Assembly: GCA_947627575.1 (NCBI GenBank)
Contig: CANQWN010000001.1
Location: 62,001-126,000, forward strand
DNA length: 64,000 nt
Reading direction: 5' to 3'
From: an uncultured Clostridia bacterium
Lineage (GTDB): Bacteria; Bacillota; Clostridia; Christensenellales; Borkfalkiaceae
The position numbers and the translations under genes are program-made. This document shows positions 1 through 9,981 of the stretch, piece after piece; the stretch's first letter is position 1; every line of letters starts with the position of its first letter. The notes under the pieces were generated by a model. It ran no database searches and had not been told where the DNA came from. It worked only from the letters and a program-made list of their open reading frames with translations.

Positions 1-2238
1 CCAAACGCTTTCAACGTAGTTTTCAAAGTTGGTTCTGTTTATAAGCCCCGCCGTTTCGTTGGTGTTCCAGTCGTCGTAGGGGAGAGAAATGCTGTCGCGC
101 TTAACTATGTTGGAGCTTGCGCCGTTCACCCCGTTGTAGTTTGCGGGATTTACTATTTTGTTCTCTATGTCGTCCGTCTGATTGTCAAACACGCTGTCGA
201 ATGCGTGTTCTTCCTTATCTTCGTCCTCCGTAAACGTAAGCGAAGAGGTATGGTCGCCGGAAGAGGTGTATCCGAACGCCGTTTCGTCCACGTCCAGAAC
301 TTGCATATTTGCCACTGCAACCCAACCGGAATAGTAGGAAGAGGGGGAAACCGTAGTATCCTTTATCGTAAGATTTCCCGCGTTGAATTCCACTTTATAA
401 CTCTGTTCGGTTTGCGTTTCGTTCTTGACGAAGAAGAAGCACTGCACCCAGCCGTCGTAGATATCCTTGTTATCCTCGTCGATATCCGTAGTTAAATCGG
501 TTGTGTCCAAGGTAATCGTCGCGGCATTGTCCTTATCGTTTGAGTCCGTAAGGGTCACCGTCGCGGCTTTCGCCCCGTCCATATCCGAAGTTTTAAGCCA
601 GAATGAAATTATCCTGTAACTTTCGGCGGGTATGGTAACGGGTTCGTTATAGCAAGCCGAGTATGCCGCGCCGTATCTCGAAAGCATAACCAGCATATTG
701 TTGCTGTCCGCGCTGTCGGTTTTGGGCAGAGCGGCGGCGCTTGCAAGTTTTTCGTTCAAAAGTTCGTAATCTTCCGTATCGGCGGCGGTGAACGCGTATC
801 CCGCTTTTACTACCGCCAGCAAGTCTTTTTCGGTATTAAGCGCGGGGAATTTATCGGGAAGTTTAACCCCGTCGTAATCGCTTTTAAGTGTCAAACCAAC
901 GCTTTTGCCCTTATATTCGGTGGCGGTAGCGTATTTGTCTGCGTCTACCGTAAGCCCCGCGGTAATGTTTTCAAAGCTGTTCAGCACGTATGCGCTTTCG
1001 GAAGCGAGGTCGATAAGATAGTGGAAGTTTTCCGCGTATCTCTTATCGGTTATGCCGCCGCTCGCCGCGCCGCCGTTTCTCTCGTAAACGTCCGCGGCGT
1101 AAGTCTTTTCGTTGCCGTCGGAAGAGAGGGTGCAGGTGGTGTGTTCCACAAGTTCCGGTTCATACGTGCATTTTTCGTCGTCCAAAGAAGTGTATTTGGT
1201 AACCGAAACGTCGTCGAAGAAGGCATAGCCCTCAACGTTCCCCTTTGCTTGTCCCAGCCCTAGTTCAAGCGAGATGGAACTTGAAGCAAAGTCGCATGCG
1301 TTTACATAAATTACGTATTCCACCCAGCCGTTGTTTTCCGCAAGCGCGCTGTTTGCGCCTATAAGTTTTTCGGTGTTTATGCAGGTGATGGAAAAATCTT
1401 CGAGGGTGGAGGAACCCACGGTCTGCGTAACGGTAATGTTCGCGCCCTTATCCTGTTTTACGTCCGCGCCCTTCGAATGTTTCAGCCCTACGGTCTTTAC
1501 CCAAACGGAAATTTCCGCCGCGGTATTTGCGGGCAAATCTACGCTTACCGAAGCGTAGTTCTGCGCTATGCCGTTATGGCTGTCGGCATAGTTGTGCAAC
1601 ATAAGCACGTGAGATATGGGCTGTTCAAATTTTTCGTCGAGGAAATAGTCGCCGTTTTCGTCAACATAAACGGTCTTTTTGTCCGCGCCGTCCATATAGT
1701 AGTACCCGTCGCCTTCCTTCGTCACGCCGTAGTGCGTCCCGGGATTGGCTATAAGTTCTTTTGCTACGTCGTCCGTAGAACCTTCGTCGTTCAGCGCGGC
1801 GTACGTGTCCTTATAAAGTATGTCGCTTGACTTCATACCGTTATAGTCCACGTATTTGTCGTTATAGTCCTTGTCGGTAGTTTTAAGGTCGTTGTTCGCG
1901 TCAAGTTGGCCCGCAAGAGAGGGGTCGGTAAGTTCTTCCCACGCCTTGTCGGAAGTGCCGATTATACCGGACATCGTATAACTTGAATCTCCGCCTCTCG
2001 TCCAGTTGACGGGGGTGGAAATCAACCATTGCGCGTCCTTCGGCTCGTTATAAAATTCAAAATTGCCGTTTTTAAGCAGCTGGTTGTCCTCTTTCGAGGT
2101 TATCGTTTCATCCTCGTTAGGTTGCTCGTTATCCTTGTGGCACGCCGAAGCTATACCCGAAAAGGTGAACGCCGCGGTTGCCGCAAGCGCCAACGCCGCA
2201 AATTTCAATTTGCTTTTTTTTGTGTAGTGTTTTGCCAT
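1..2238 (-). CDS. Secreted protein/lipoprotein-like, 3'-truncated by the window edge; not in the ORF track because it has no stop in the window
   Basis: Reverse complement from ATG at 2236-2238 reads MAKHYTKKSKLKFAALALAATAAFTFSGIASACHKDNEQ..., a signal peptide with a lipobox-like ASAC, followed by beta-rich repeats ('ISVWVKT', 'ISFWLKTSD') resembling carbohydrate-binding jelly-roll modules. Confidence 0.75.
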   Translation of the reverse strand, partial: MAKHYTKKSKLKFAALALAATAAFTFSGIASACHKDNEQPNEDETITSKEDNQLLKNGNFEFYNEPKDAQWLISTPVNWTRGGDSSYTMSGIIGTSDKAWEELTDPSLAGQLDANNDLKTTDKDYNDKYVDYNGMKSSDILYKDTYAALNDEGSTDDVAKELIANPGTHYGVTKEGDGYYYMDGADKKTVYVDENGDYFLDEKFEQPISHVLMLHNYADSHNGIAQNYASVSVDLPANTAAEISVWVKTVGLKHSKGADVKQDKGANITVTQTVGSSTLEDFSITCINTEKLIGANSALAENNGWVEYVIYVNACDFASSSISLELGLGQAKGNVEGYAFFDDVSVTKYTSLDDEKCTYEPELVEHTTCTLSSDGNEKTYAADVYERNGGAASGGITDKRYAENFHYLIDLASESAYVLNSFENITAGLTVDADKYATATEYKGKSVGLTLKSDYDGVKLPDKFPALNTEKDLLAVVKAGYAFTAADTEDYELLNEKLASAAALPKTDSADSNNMLVMLSRYGAAYSACYNEPVTIPAESYRIISFWLKTSDMDGAKAATVTLTDSNDKDNAATITLDTTDLTTDIDEDNKDIYDGWVQCFFFVKNETQTEQSYKVEFNAGNLTIKDTTVSPSSYYSGWVAVANMQVLDVDETAFGYTSSGDHTSSLTFTEDEDKEEHAFDSVFDNQTDDIENKIVNPANYNGVNGASSNIVKRDSISLPYDDWNTNETAGLINRTNFENYVESVW

Positions 2239-2427
2239 ATAGCACCTTGATAAAATTAATATTTAACAGTTTTAAATTTTAATCGTACTATACTATTTTA
2301 ATATAATAAGCCGCTTTAATCAAGCGATTAAGCCGCAAACTGCAAAAAAATATTATTTTTTTTGTCCCGATTGCCGAAACTTATGCTATAAGGCGGACAG
2401 ATAATTCCGTCTTGCGGGGTAACAGAG

Positions 2428-2790
2428 ATGAAAGAAGGCAATCTTATTTACAAGCGCGTTCTGTCGGGCGCGCTGACGGGCGCGGTGAACGGGCTTTTCG
2501 GCGGCGGAGGCGGTATGGTGGCTGTTCCCGTTTTATGCGGCGTTTTGGGCTATGATAACCGTTCCGCCCACGCAACGGCAATTCTGCTTATCGCGCCCGT
2601 ATGCGCCGTAAGCGCCGCGGTATATATAATCAACGGCTATTTTTCCGCGGACATAATTATACCCGCGGCTTTGGGTATGGCAGCGGGCGGTATTCCGGGC
2701 GCTCTGTTTCTCAACAAATTGCCCGTAAAGCTGATAAACGCGGTTTTCGTCGCCGTGATGCTCGCCGCGGGCATAAGGATGCTGGTATGA
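2428..2790 (+). CDS. TauE/SafE-family membrane permease, half-length
   Basis: 120 aa, hydrophobic, GLFGGGGGMVAVPVL glycine-rich N-terminal motif typical of TauE/SafE. Confidence 0.75.
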   Translation: MKEGNLIYKRVLSGALTGAVNGLFGGGGGMVAVPVLCGVLGYDNRSAHATAILLIAPVCAVSAAVYIINGYFSADIIIPAALGMAAGGIPGALFLNKLPVKLINAVFVAVMLAAGIRMLV

Positions 2791-3167
2791 GTTTTTTGCT
2801 GTACCTCGCGGCGGGATTTTTATCGGGACTTCTCGGCGGTATGGGTATGGGAGGCGGCACGTTGCTGATACCCGTTCTCACCGTCTTTTTGGGCGTGGAA
2901 CAGCACGTCGCGCAGGCGGCAAATCTTATAGCCTTTCTGCCTATGGCGCTGTTTTCGCTTAAAATTCATTCGCGCAACGGCTTGATAAATGCGCAGGACG
3001 TGTGGTGGATGATAATTCCCGCCGCGCTGTGCGCGGCGGCTTTCGGCGTTGCCGCGGCTTTTCTGCCCGCCGATTTTTTAAAAAAAGCCTTCGGGGCGTT
3101 TCTTGTCTTTCTTGCCGTGCGCGCGGCTTTCCAATTTCTTTCAGGTACGGGAAATAAGTCTTTTTAA
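2787..3167 (+). CDS. TauE/SafE-family membrane permease, second half-length protein
   Basis: Starts in ATGA overlap with the previous stop; MSFLLYLAAGFLSGLLGGMGMGGGTLLIPVL repeats the same motif; frame of ORF 2601..3167. Confidence 0.75.
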   Translation: MSFLLYLAAGFLSGLLGGMGMGGGTLLIPVLTVFLGVEQHVAQAANLIAFLPMALFSLKIHSRNGLINAQDVWWMIIPAALCAAAFGVAAAFLPADFLKKAFGAFLVFLAVRAAFQFLSGTGNKSF

Positions 3168-4640
3168 AGGGCGCAGGGTAAACATTTTAAAGCAGTATAA
3201 AAATCCGGCGGAAAACAGTATGCAGGCGGGCGCGCATATGACAATTTGCCAGAATGAAGATACGTACAAACTGACTATTCCGTCAAGCAGACTGCCGAAA
3301 AGGCACGAAAGGCAGGTTACGCCCAGCCCGCACATAAGATATTTTATGTATTTCAGGCGCGTGCATTTTTTGCCCAAAAGCCGCAGGTTCAGCGCAGATG
3401 TTATTACATAGCTTGCGGCAAGCCCCACCATATAGGAATATACACCGAGGACGTGCGTAAGCGCTATTATGCAGATAAGCATCGCCGCCGCGCCGAGGAA
3501 GAAATACAGCAGGGTTTTCCGCTCGCAGTTCATCGAATTCAATATAGTTGTCGTAATCATTGCTATGCACATAGGCACAAGTATGAACGAGCAGTTTCTT
3601 ACTATCTCGCCGCTCATCTTGTTGGAATACAAAAAATCGCCTATTTCGTCGCCGAGGACGAACAGCAGGGGTATCAAAAGCGTAGCTATGAATATGGCGG
3701 CTTTTATGGATTTTTCCACGTCGAATTTAACTTTATCCGCCTTGCCCCTGTAAAAATTTTCCGAAAGTTCGGGCGCAACCACGACGGCGATGGAACCTAT
3801 TAGGGAAGAGGGGATAAACAGTATGGGCACGCTCATCCCTATGGCTACGCCGTACAAACTTAACGCCTGCGAATTTGTAAGCCCGCCCGCCTTCATAAGC
3901 AGCATAGGCAGAAGTATGGCAACGGCGGAATTAAGCAGGGAAGTGGAAGTGCGCATCGCCGTAATGGGCAGGGAAGAGGCGAACAGCGGTTTAAGCTGTT
4001 TGCCGGGGTTCACAAACCTTCCGCCGCGTATCAGGTACCACGCCACCGAAACGACGAAGGAAAAAACGTACGAAATAAGCACTGCGTATGTCGCCCGCGT
4101 GGCGCCGTCTATCGCGTCGGTTGCGCCGCGGATGAATACGCAACCCAAAATCACCATAACCGCGTCTTCCAAAAGCTCGATAATGCTGTACGGCAAAAAC
4201 TGTTTGTTTCCCCAGAAAGAGCCGCGCATAACCGCGTAAATCGAGGTAAGTATAAGCCCCGGCAGCAGAATGACGAAGATGTTTATGCACCGCTCGTCCG
4301 AAAACAGAAACCCCAACGCCTTGCGCCCCGCAAACAGCAAAAGCGCAACGGGTACGGTTACTATAAGGGTAGCCGCCACGCCCGCCGTAACTGCGGCATG
4401 TTTGCCGCTCGTATCGCCGTTTGCGGCGTTTTTCGCCATAAGGCGCGATACCGTTATCGGCACCCCGCTTGAAGCCGCGGTGAGGAACACCGCAAAAACC
4501 GAAAGGCATATCTGGTAAACGCCTATGCCCTCCGCGCCGATTGTGTGCGCAAGCACTATCCTGTAAAAAAAACTTAACGCCTTTTCCACCGTGGAAAATA
4601 CGGTTACTTGCGCCGCAGACTTGTAAATATTGCTTTTCAC
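3141..4640 (-). CDS. Polysaccharide biosynthesis/MATE-type flippase, SpoVB-like
   Basis: 499 aa multi-TM; N-terminus KSAAQVTVFSTVEKALSFFYRIVLAHTIGAEGIGVYQ typical of SpoVB/Wzx-like proteins. Confidence 0.8.
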   Translation of the reverse strand: MKSNIYKSAAQVTVFSTVEKALSFFYRIVLAHTIGAEGIGVYQICLSVFAVFLTAASSGVPITVSRLMAKNAANGDTSGKHAAVTAGVAATLIVTVPVALLLFAGRKALGFLFSDERCINIFVILLPGLILTSIYAVMRGSFWGNKQFLPYSIIELLEDAVMVILGCVFIRGATDAIDGATRATYAVLISYVFSFVVSVAWYLIRGGRFVNPGKQLKPLFASSLPITAMRTSTSLLNSAVAILLPMLLMKAGGLTNSQALSLYGVAIGMSVPILFIPSSLIGSIAVVVAPELSENFYRGKADKVKFDVEKSIKAAIFIATLLIPLLFVLGDEIGDFLYSNKMSGEIVRNCSFILVPMCIAMITTTILNSMNCERKTLLYFFLGAAAMLICIIALTHVLGVYSYMVGLAASYVITSALNLRLLGKKCTRLKYIKYLMCGLGVTCLSCLFGSLLDGIVSLYVSSFWQIVICAPACILFSAGFLYCFKMFTLRPLKRLISRT

Positions 4641-4709
4641 AACAATATTTTACAAATTTCACCAACGGAATATGAACGGTTTTGCCTTACTTTGAATATA
4701 ATGTAGCAG

Positions 4710-4991
4710 ATGATTACGCTTGTAAAGGATAAAAGCCGGTTTTACAGGGTAAAGAGAGGACAGGACTGCCGTGAAATTGAAGCCCGTCTTTCGGTTCCCG
4801 TGTCTGGCGCCGTATTTGCGGGCAGAATAATAGAAACGCCCTCAACGCCGTTCAAAGTGTATTCCGCCTGCGTCGGCGATACCTACCGCACCGTAGCGCT
4901 TAAATTCGGCGTAGAGGAACAGGCGCTTAAAGATATAAACGGCGGCAAGGTAGTTTATCCCACCTGCAAACTGTTTGTGCCGTGTAAATAA
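4710..4991 (+). CDS. Small LysM-like domain protein
   Basis: 93 aa; VYSACVGDTYRTVALKFGVEEQALKDINGGKVVYPTCKLFVP resembles a LysM repeat. Confidence 0.6.
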   Translation: MITLVKDKSRFYRVKRGQDCREIEARLSVPVSGAVFAGRIIETPSTPFKVYSACVGDTYRTVALKFGVEEQALKDINGGKVVYPTCKLFVPCK

Positions 4992-5038
4992 AATGCTTTG
5001 CAAGCATATAATGGAATATAAAACCAAGGAGGTAAACA

Positions 5039-5695
5039 ATGTCATTTTTTTCCAATTTTCAGTCGGATAAATGCCCCGGCGTAATAAACGGCAACCCTCT
5101 GAACGGAATGTGTGAAAAAGTGTGTATTCAGGCGCAGAAAATTTTCGACGCCTGCATAAAGCAGATTCAGCTTGAAAACTATACTTTGACGCTTACCGAC
5201 GCGTCTCCCGCCAATCCTACATACCCCCTGACTTTCGTCAGCGCAAGAAGCCTCACATCCACGGGGGACATAACCGCCCTCAATATCGAAAGGCTTACGG
5301 ATAAACCCAATTGCGCGCGCGTTCAGGCGACGATAAGCATACCCGTAGAAGTTATCTACGTGGACGCGGCGGGGGTGGAGGGATCCGCTACGTCTGCAAT
5401 AAGTGTATCCGAAGACGTGCTTTTGTACGTTCCCGCGCCTTCCATAATGCCTTACAGGGCTACGGCGGAGGTAAGCGCGGTATGCGCGGAGGGCACGTTC
5501 AATCCCGCGACGGGCACGTTCGCCGTCAACGCATGCATAACGGTGATACTTAAAATAGCCATCGACGTGGAATTGCTTGTTCCCAGCTACGGCTATTGCG
5601 CCATTCCTCCCGCGCAGGATTACTCGCAGGAAGTTTGCGCGGGCTTTTTCGAACTTCCTCTGTACCCGCAGGGTAAAAGCTGTTCGCGTCAATAA
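5039..5695 (+). CDS. Conserved hypothetical Cys-containing protein
   Basis: 218 aa with AAGGAGG RBS upstream; terminator at 5718. Confidence 0.6.
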   Translation: MSFFSNFQSDKCPGVINGNPLNGMCEKVCIQAQKIFDACIKQIQLENYTLTLTDASPANPTYPLTFVSARSLTSTGDITALNIERLTDKPNCARVQATISIPVEVIYVDAAGVEGSATSAISVSEDVLLYVPAPSIMPYRATAEVSAVCAEGTFNPATGTFAVNACITVILKIAIDVELLVPSYGYCAIPPAQDYSQEVCAGFFELPLYPQGKSCSRQ

Positions 5696-5717
5696 CCCAT
5701 ATTTTTCTCTCTTTTTT

Positions 5718-5757
5718 AAGGGCGCAGCGGAATTTTCGCCGCGCCCTTATTTTTTTG
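5718..5757 (+). terminator. Rho-independent terminator
   Basis: AAGGGCGC..GCGCCCTT hairpin followed by T-run. Confidence 0.8.
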
Positions 5758-5920
5758 TTTTTTATTAAAATATCCGCCTTAAATACGCGTTTTAAGGCGT
5801 AAATAAAGTACTATGCCACACATAATAGGCTGTTTAAACGACAAAATCGTTATTTTTGTTTAATATTTTTTACCCGTCTTTCTTCTTGAAATTTTTGCGC
5901 GTAAATGTTAAAATAAAGAT

Positions 5921-6616
5921 ATGAAAGTATTTTCGGTAAGCGATTTGCATCTTTCCGGTCTTTCGGTCAAGCCGATGGAAGTGTTCGGCTCCGCTTGGGA
6001 AAATCATTTTGAAAAAATCAAAAACGATTGGAACGGCAAGGTAAGCGACGGCGACGTGGTGCTTATATGCGGGGACATAAGTTGGGGCAAAGTTCTGGAA
6101 GAGGGGCTGTACGATCTGCGGGCATTGGCGCCGCTTAAAGGCGAAAAAGTTTTTATACGCGGCAACCACGATTTCTGGTGGAACGGCATAACCAAACTAC
6201 GCGAAGCCGCGCCAGACAAAACTTTTCATTTTTTGCAGAACGACTGTATAAAATTCGGTTCCGTGGTCGTTTGCGGTTCACGTGGATGGACGTGCCCCGG
6301 AAGTTTGGATTATACCCCGCACGACGAAAAAATTTACAGCCGCGAAGCGGAACGCTTCAAACTTTGTTTCAAGCGCGTGCGGGAAGTCAGGGAGGAAGGC
6401 GACGCGCTGATTGCGATGATTCATTACCCGCCTTTTTCCCTGAAATCGCCGTCCTCGCTGTTCACCGAACTGTTTGAAAGCGAAAAGGTGGATAAAGTAG
6501 TTTTCGGCCATCTGCACGGCGAAATATTTTTCCCGTTGCGCACCGTAAAAAACGGGATAGAGTACGTGCTTACTTCCTGCGACAAAGTGGGGTTCAGCCT
6601 ACAAAGAATTTTATAA
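5921..6616 (+). CDS. Metallophosphoesterase
   Basis: SDLHLS, GDISWG, RGNHDFWW and FGHLHGE motifs of calcineurin-like phosphoesterases. Confidence 0.85.
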   Translation: MKVFSVSDLHLSGLSVKPMEVFGSAWENHFEKIKNDWNGKVSDGDVVLICGDISWGKVLEEGLYDLRALAPLKGEKVFIRGNHDFWWNGITKLREAAPDKTFHFLQNDCIKFGSVVVCGSRGWTCPGSLDYTPHDEKIYSREAERFKLCFKRVREVREEGDALIAMIHYPPFSLKSPSSLFTELFESEKVDKVVFGHLHGEIFFPLRTVKNGIEYVLTSCDKVGFSLQRIL

Positions 6617-6654
6617 AAACGTCGTCTGCGGCGTAACATAATATCGTTATTAAA

Positions 6655-6683
6655 TTGACAAAACGCTTTAAGTATGGTATAAT
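6655..6683 (+). promoter_or_regulatory. Sigma-A promoter of the pyr operon
   Basis: TTGACA (6655-6660) - 17 nt - TATAAT (6678-6683). Confidence 0.8.
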
Positions 6684-6807
6684 TTTCAAAATGCAAAAAA
6701 GGGCGTCTGTCGGCGTCCGAAGCGGTACTGTATGCGTCGGATAAAATTTTACGTCGAAAACGTAATTTTACAAAGCGGAAAGGTAATTGCGGACGGTTTT
6801 ACCGTTT

Positions 6808-6834
6808 GCGGTTAAAGCCTTTACCGCTTTTTTT
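6808..6834 (+). terminator. Terminator-like hairpin in the pyr leader (possible attenuator)
   Basis: GCGGTTAAAGCCTTTACCGC followed by TTTTTTT, between the promoter and pyrB. Confidence 0.5.
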
Positions 6835-6858
6835 ACGGCGAAGTATCAAAGGAAGAAT

Positions 6859-7788
6859 ATGCTTAAAAGAAAAGATTTATTGGGGCTTTACGATTGTTCC
6901 GCCGAAGAAATCGACGAAATTTTAACCGAAGCCGACGCCATGTACGAAAGTTTGGATAAGGGCGGCAAGTGCGGAAACGTACTGCGCGGCAAAACGCTTA
7001 TAACTCTGTTTTACGAAAACAGCACCCGCACCCGCACGTCGTTTGAACTTGCCGGCAAATACCTCGGCGCGCACGAAGTTAATATATCTTCGGCGGCAAG
7101 CTCGGTGCAGAAGGGCGAAACGCTTATCGATACGGGGATGACGCTTAACGCGTTGAAATGCGATTTCATAGCCATCCGCCATCCGATGGCGGGCGCGCCC
7201 AAACTGCTTGCGGAACACGTAGGCGCAAGCGTTATAAACGGCGGCGACGGAATGAACGAACACCCCACGCAAGCGCTTTTGGATATGCTGGAAATGCGCC
7301 GCCGCTTCGGCAAAATAAAGGGACTTAAAGTTGCCATTCTCGGCGATATAAAGCACAGCAGGGTTGCAAAAAGCAATTTGTTCGGTCTAAAAAAGCTGGG
7401 CGCGGAAGTGTGGATGTATTCCCCGGCTACGCTTATGCCGCAGGGCATCGACAGGTTGGGCGCGAAGATAGCCAAATCCCGCGAAGAGGCTGTGGAAGGC
7501 GCCGACGTGGTGATGGGGCTGCGCATACAGCTTGAAAGACAGACGGGCGGGCTTTTCCCCTCGCTTTCCGAATATTCCAAATTTTACGGCGTAAACGACG
7601 CCGTTATGAAGTACGCGAAACCCGGCGCGGTAATTATGCACCCCGGTCCCGTGAACAGGGGCGTGGAACTTACGCCCGCGCTGATAGACGGAAAAAGCAG
7701 CGTAATAGTGGATCAGGTCACCTGCGGGCTTTCGGTAAGAATGGCGGTGTTGAAGTTGCTTTCCCGCTACAGGGAGGAAAGATTATGA
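6859..7788 (+). CDS. pyrB: Aspartate carbamoyltransferase catalytic subunit
   Basis: FYENSTRTRTSFELAGKYLGA and MHPGPVNRGVEL motifs; start chosen at MLKRKDLLGL. Confidence 0.95.
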   Translation: MLKRKDLLGLYDCSAEEIDEILTEADAMYESLDKGGKCGNVLRGKTLITLFYENSTRTRTSFELAGKYLGAHEVNISSAASSVQKGETLIDTGMTLNALKCDFIAIRHPMAGAPKLLAEHVGASVINGGDGMNEHPTQALLDMLEMRRRFGKIKGLKVAILGDIKHSRVAKSNLFGLKKLGAEVWMYSPATLMPQGIDRLGAKIAKSREEAVEGADVVMGLRIQLERQTGGLFPSLSEYSKFYGVNDAVMKYAKPGAVIMHPGPVNRGVELTPALIDGKSSVIVDQVTCGLSVRMAVLKLLSRYREERL

Positions 7789-9050
7789 AACTTATTATAA
7801 AGGGCGGCACGGTAGTTACCGCGGAAAAAAGTTTTAAAGCCGATGTGCTTATAGAGGACGGCAAGATTGCTTCTGTCGGGAAAATCGCGGACAGCGGTTG
7901 TCCCGTAATCGACGCAAAGGGATTGCACGTTCTGCCGGGGCTTATCGATATGCACGTGCACCTGCGCGAACCGGGCTTTGAGGGTAAAGAGGACATAGAA
8001 AGCGGTTCCCGCGCGGCGGTAGCCGGCGGCTTCACGCAGGTTTGCTGTATGCCCAACACCAATCCCGTATGCGACAACGCGGTGGTGGTTTCCTATATAA
8101 AAAACAGGGCAAAGCAGGTAAATCTCTGTAAAGTAAATCCCATAGGCGCAATCACAAAAGGCGAGGAAGGGCAAACCCTTGCAGACATAGGCAAGATGAA
8201 GCAGGCGGGCGCCGTAGCGTTAAGCGACGACGGCAAGTCGGTTATGAATTCGCAGATAATGCGCCTCGGAATGGAATACGCAAGCGGATTCGGGTTGAAA
8301 TGCCTCTGCCATTGCGAGGACGCCGCGCTTGTGGACGGCGGCGTGGTAAACGAGGGCTACAATTCCACGCTTACGGGGCTTAAAGGAAGTTTGCGCGCGG
8401 CGGAGGACATAATGGTTGCGCGCGACATAGCTTTGGCGGAAAGTTTAAATCTTCCCGTGCATATCTGCCATGTTTCAACCTATTCCGCCGTTGAAATAAT
8501 CCGCTCGGCAAAGGCGCGCGGGGTTCGCGTAACCGCTGAAACCTGCCCGCATTACTTTACTCTGACGGACGACGTTATCACTTCTTTCGATACTAACACC
8601 AAAGTCAATCCCCCGTTAAGGGAGGAAAAGGACAGAAAGGCGGTAACGGAGGGGCTGAAGGACGGCACGATAGACTGCATAGTTACAGACCACGCGCCCC
8701 ATTCGCAGAAGGACAAGCAGGTTGAATACAATTTGGCGGCTTTCGGCATAAGCGGGATAGAAATAAGTTTCGCCCTGTCCTATACGCAGTTGGTGGAAAG
8801 AGGCGAAATCAGCCTTAATGCGCTTGTAAAACTTATGAGCGCAAATCCCGCCTGTATCCTCGGGCTGGAAGGCGGAGCGATAGCGGAGGGCTTGCCCGCC
8901 GATATCACGATAGTGGATTTATCCGCAGAATATACCGTGGACGCGGACAAATGGTATTCCAAAGGCAAAAATACACCGTTCAACGGCAAGCGTGTAAAGG
9001 GCAAAGTAAAATATACGTTAGTCGGCGGCGAAATAAAATATCAGGGATAA
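7785..9050 (+). CDS. pyrC: Dihydroorotase
   Basis: GLIDMHVHLREPGFEGKEDIESG and CIVTDHAPHS motifs; operon context. Confidence 0.95.
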   Translation: MKLIIKGGTVVTAEKSFKADVLIEDGKIASVGKIADSGCPVIDAKGLHVLPGLIDMHVHLREPGFEGKEDIESGSRAAVAGGFTQVCCMPNTNPVCDNAVVVSYIKNRAKQVNLCKVNPIGAITKGEEGQTLADIGKMKQAGAVALSDDGKSVMNSQIMRLGMEYASGFGLKCLCHCEDAALVDGGVVNEGYNSTLTGLKGSLRAAEDIMVARDIALAESLNLPVHICHVSTYSAVEIIRSAKARGVRVTAETCPHYFTLTDDVITSFDTNTKVNPPLREEKDRKAVTEGLKDGTIDCIVTDHAPHSQKDKQVEYNLAAFGISGIEISFALSYTQLVERGEISLNALVKLMSANPACILGLEGGAIAEGLPADITIVDLSAEYTVDADKWYSKGKNTPFNGKRVKGKVKYTLVGGEIKYQG

Positions 9051-9066
9051 AGCGAGGGAAAAATAT

Positions 9067-9981
9067 ATGATTGACGCGCTGATAGATAAAATAATCGATA
9101 TGCAAAACCCCACGTGCGTGGGGCTTGATACAAGTTTTGAATATCTTCCCGACGAGATGCGTGAAGATATCGCAACTTTTGAAGGCGTTGCGGAAAGAAT
9201 TATAGAATTCAATATGAATATCATAGACAAAGTGTGCGACATCGTACCCGCGGTTAAAGTGCAGGTTGCATATTACGAGATGTACGGGTATGAGGGTTTG
9301 CGCGCTTTCGATTATACCGTAAATTACGCCGGAGGCAGGGGTATGACGGTAATAGCGGATTGCAAACGCAACGACATAGGTTCCACGGCGGGGTGCTATT
9401 CCAAAGCGTTTATCGGCGAAACGTCGGTGAACGGCAAAATAATGCGCCCTTTCCCCGCCGATATGCTTACGGTAAACGGATATCTCGGAACAGACGGCAT
9501 CAAACCCTTTACGGACGATATCAAAAAGCACGATAAGGGCATATTCGTTCTCGTAAAAACTTCCAACCCTTCCGGCAGCGAGTTGCAGAATCTCAAACTT
9601 GAAAACGGCAAGTACTTATACGAACAAATGGGCGATCTCGTCGCCGAATGGGGCAAAGACCTGATAGGCGGCTACGGCTATTCGGAAGTGGGCGCGGTTG
9701 TTGGCGCAACCCACCCCGTAGAGGCGGCAAATCTTCGCAAAAGGTTGCCTTCCGTCTTTTTCCTCATTCCCGGATACGGCGCGCAGGGCGGCAACGCGGA
9801 AATGCTTAAAGTATGTTTCGACGGACGCGGGCTGGGCGGAATAGTCAATTCCTCCCGCGGCATAATCTGCGCCTACCGCGACCCCAAATACAGCGGAATG
9901 AGTTACGCCGACGCGGCGCGCGCCGCCTGCGTGGATATGCAGCAGGATTTATCTAACGTTATAGGCAGAATGGGCAGATGA
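9067..9981 (+). CDS. pyrF: Orotidine 5'-phosphate decarboxylase
   Basis: CVGLDTSFEYLP, VIADCKRNDIGSTA; long PyrF form. Confidence 0.93.
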   Translation: MIDALIDKIIDMQNPTCVGLDTSFEYLPDEMREDIATFEGVAERIIEFNMNIIDKVCDIVPAVKVQVAYYEMYGYEGLRAFDYTVNYAGGRGMTVIADCKRNDIGSTAGCYSKAFIGETSVNGKIMRPFPADMLTVNGYLGTDGIKPFTDDIKKHDKGIFVLVKTSNPSGSELQNLKLENGKYLYEQMGDLVAEWGKDLIGGYGYSEVGAVVGATHPVEAANLRKRLPSVFFLIPGYGAQGGNAEMLKVCFDGRGLGGIVNSSRGIICAYRDPKYSGMSYADAARAACVDMQQDLSNVIGRMGR

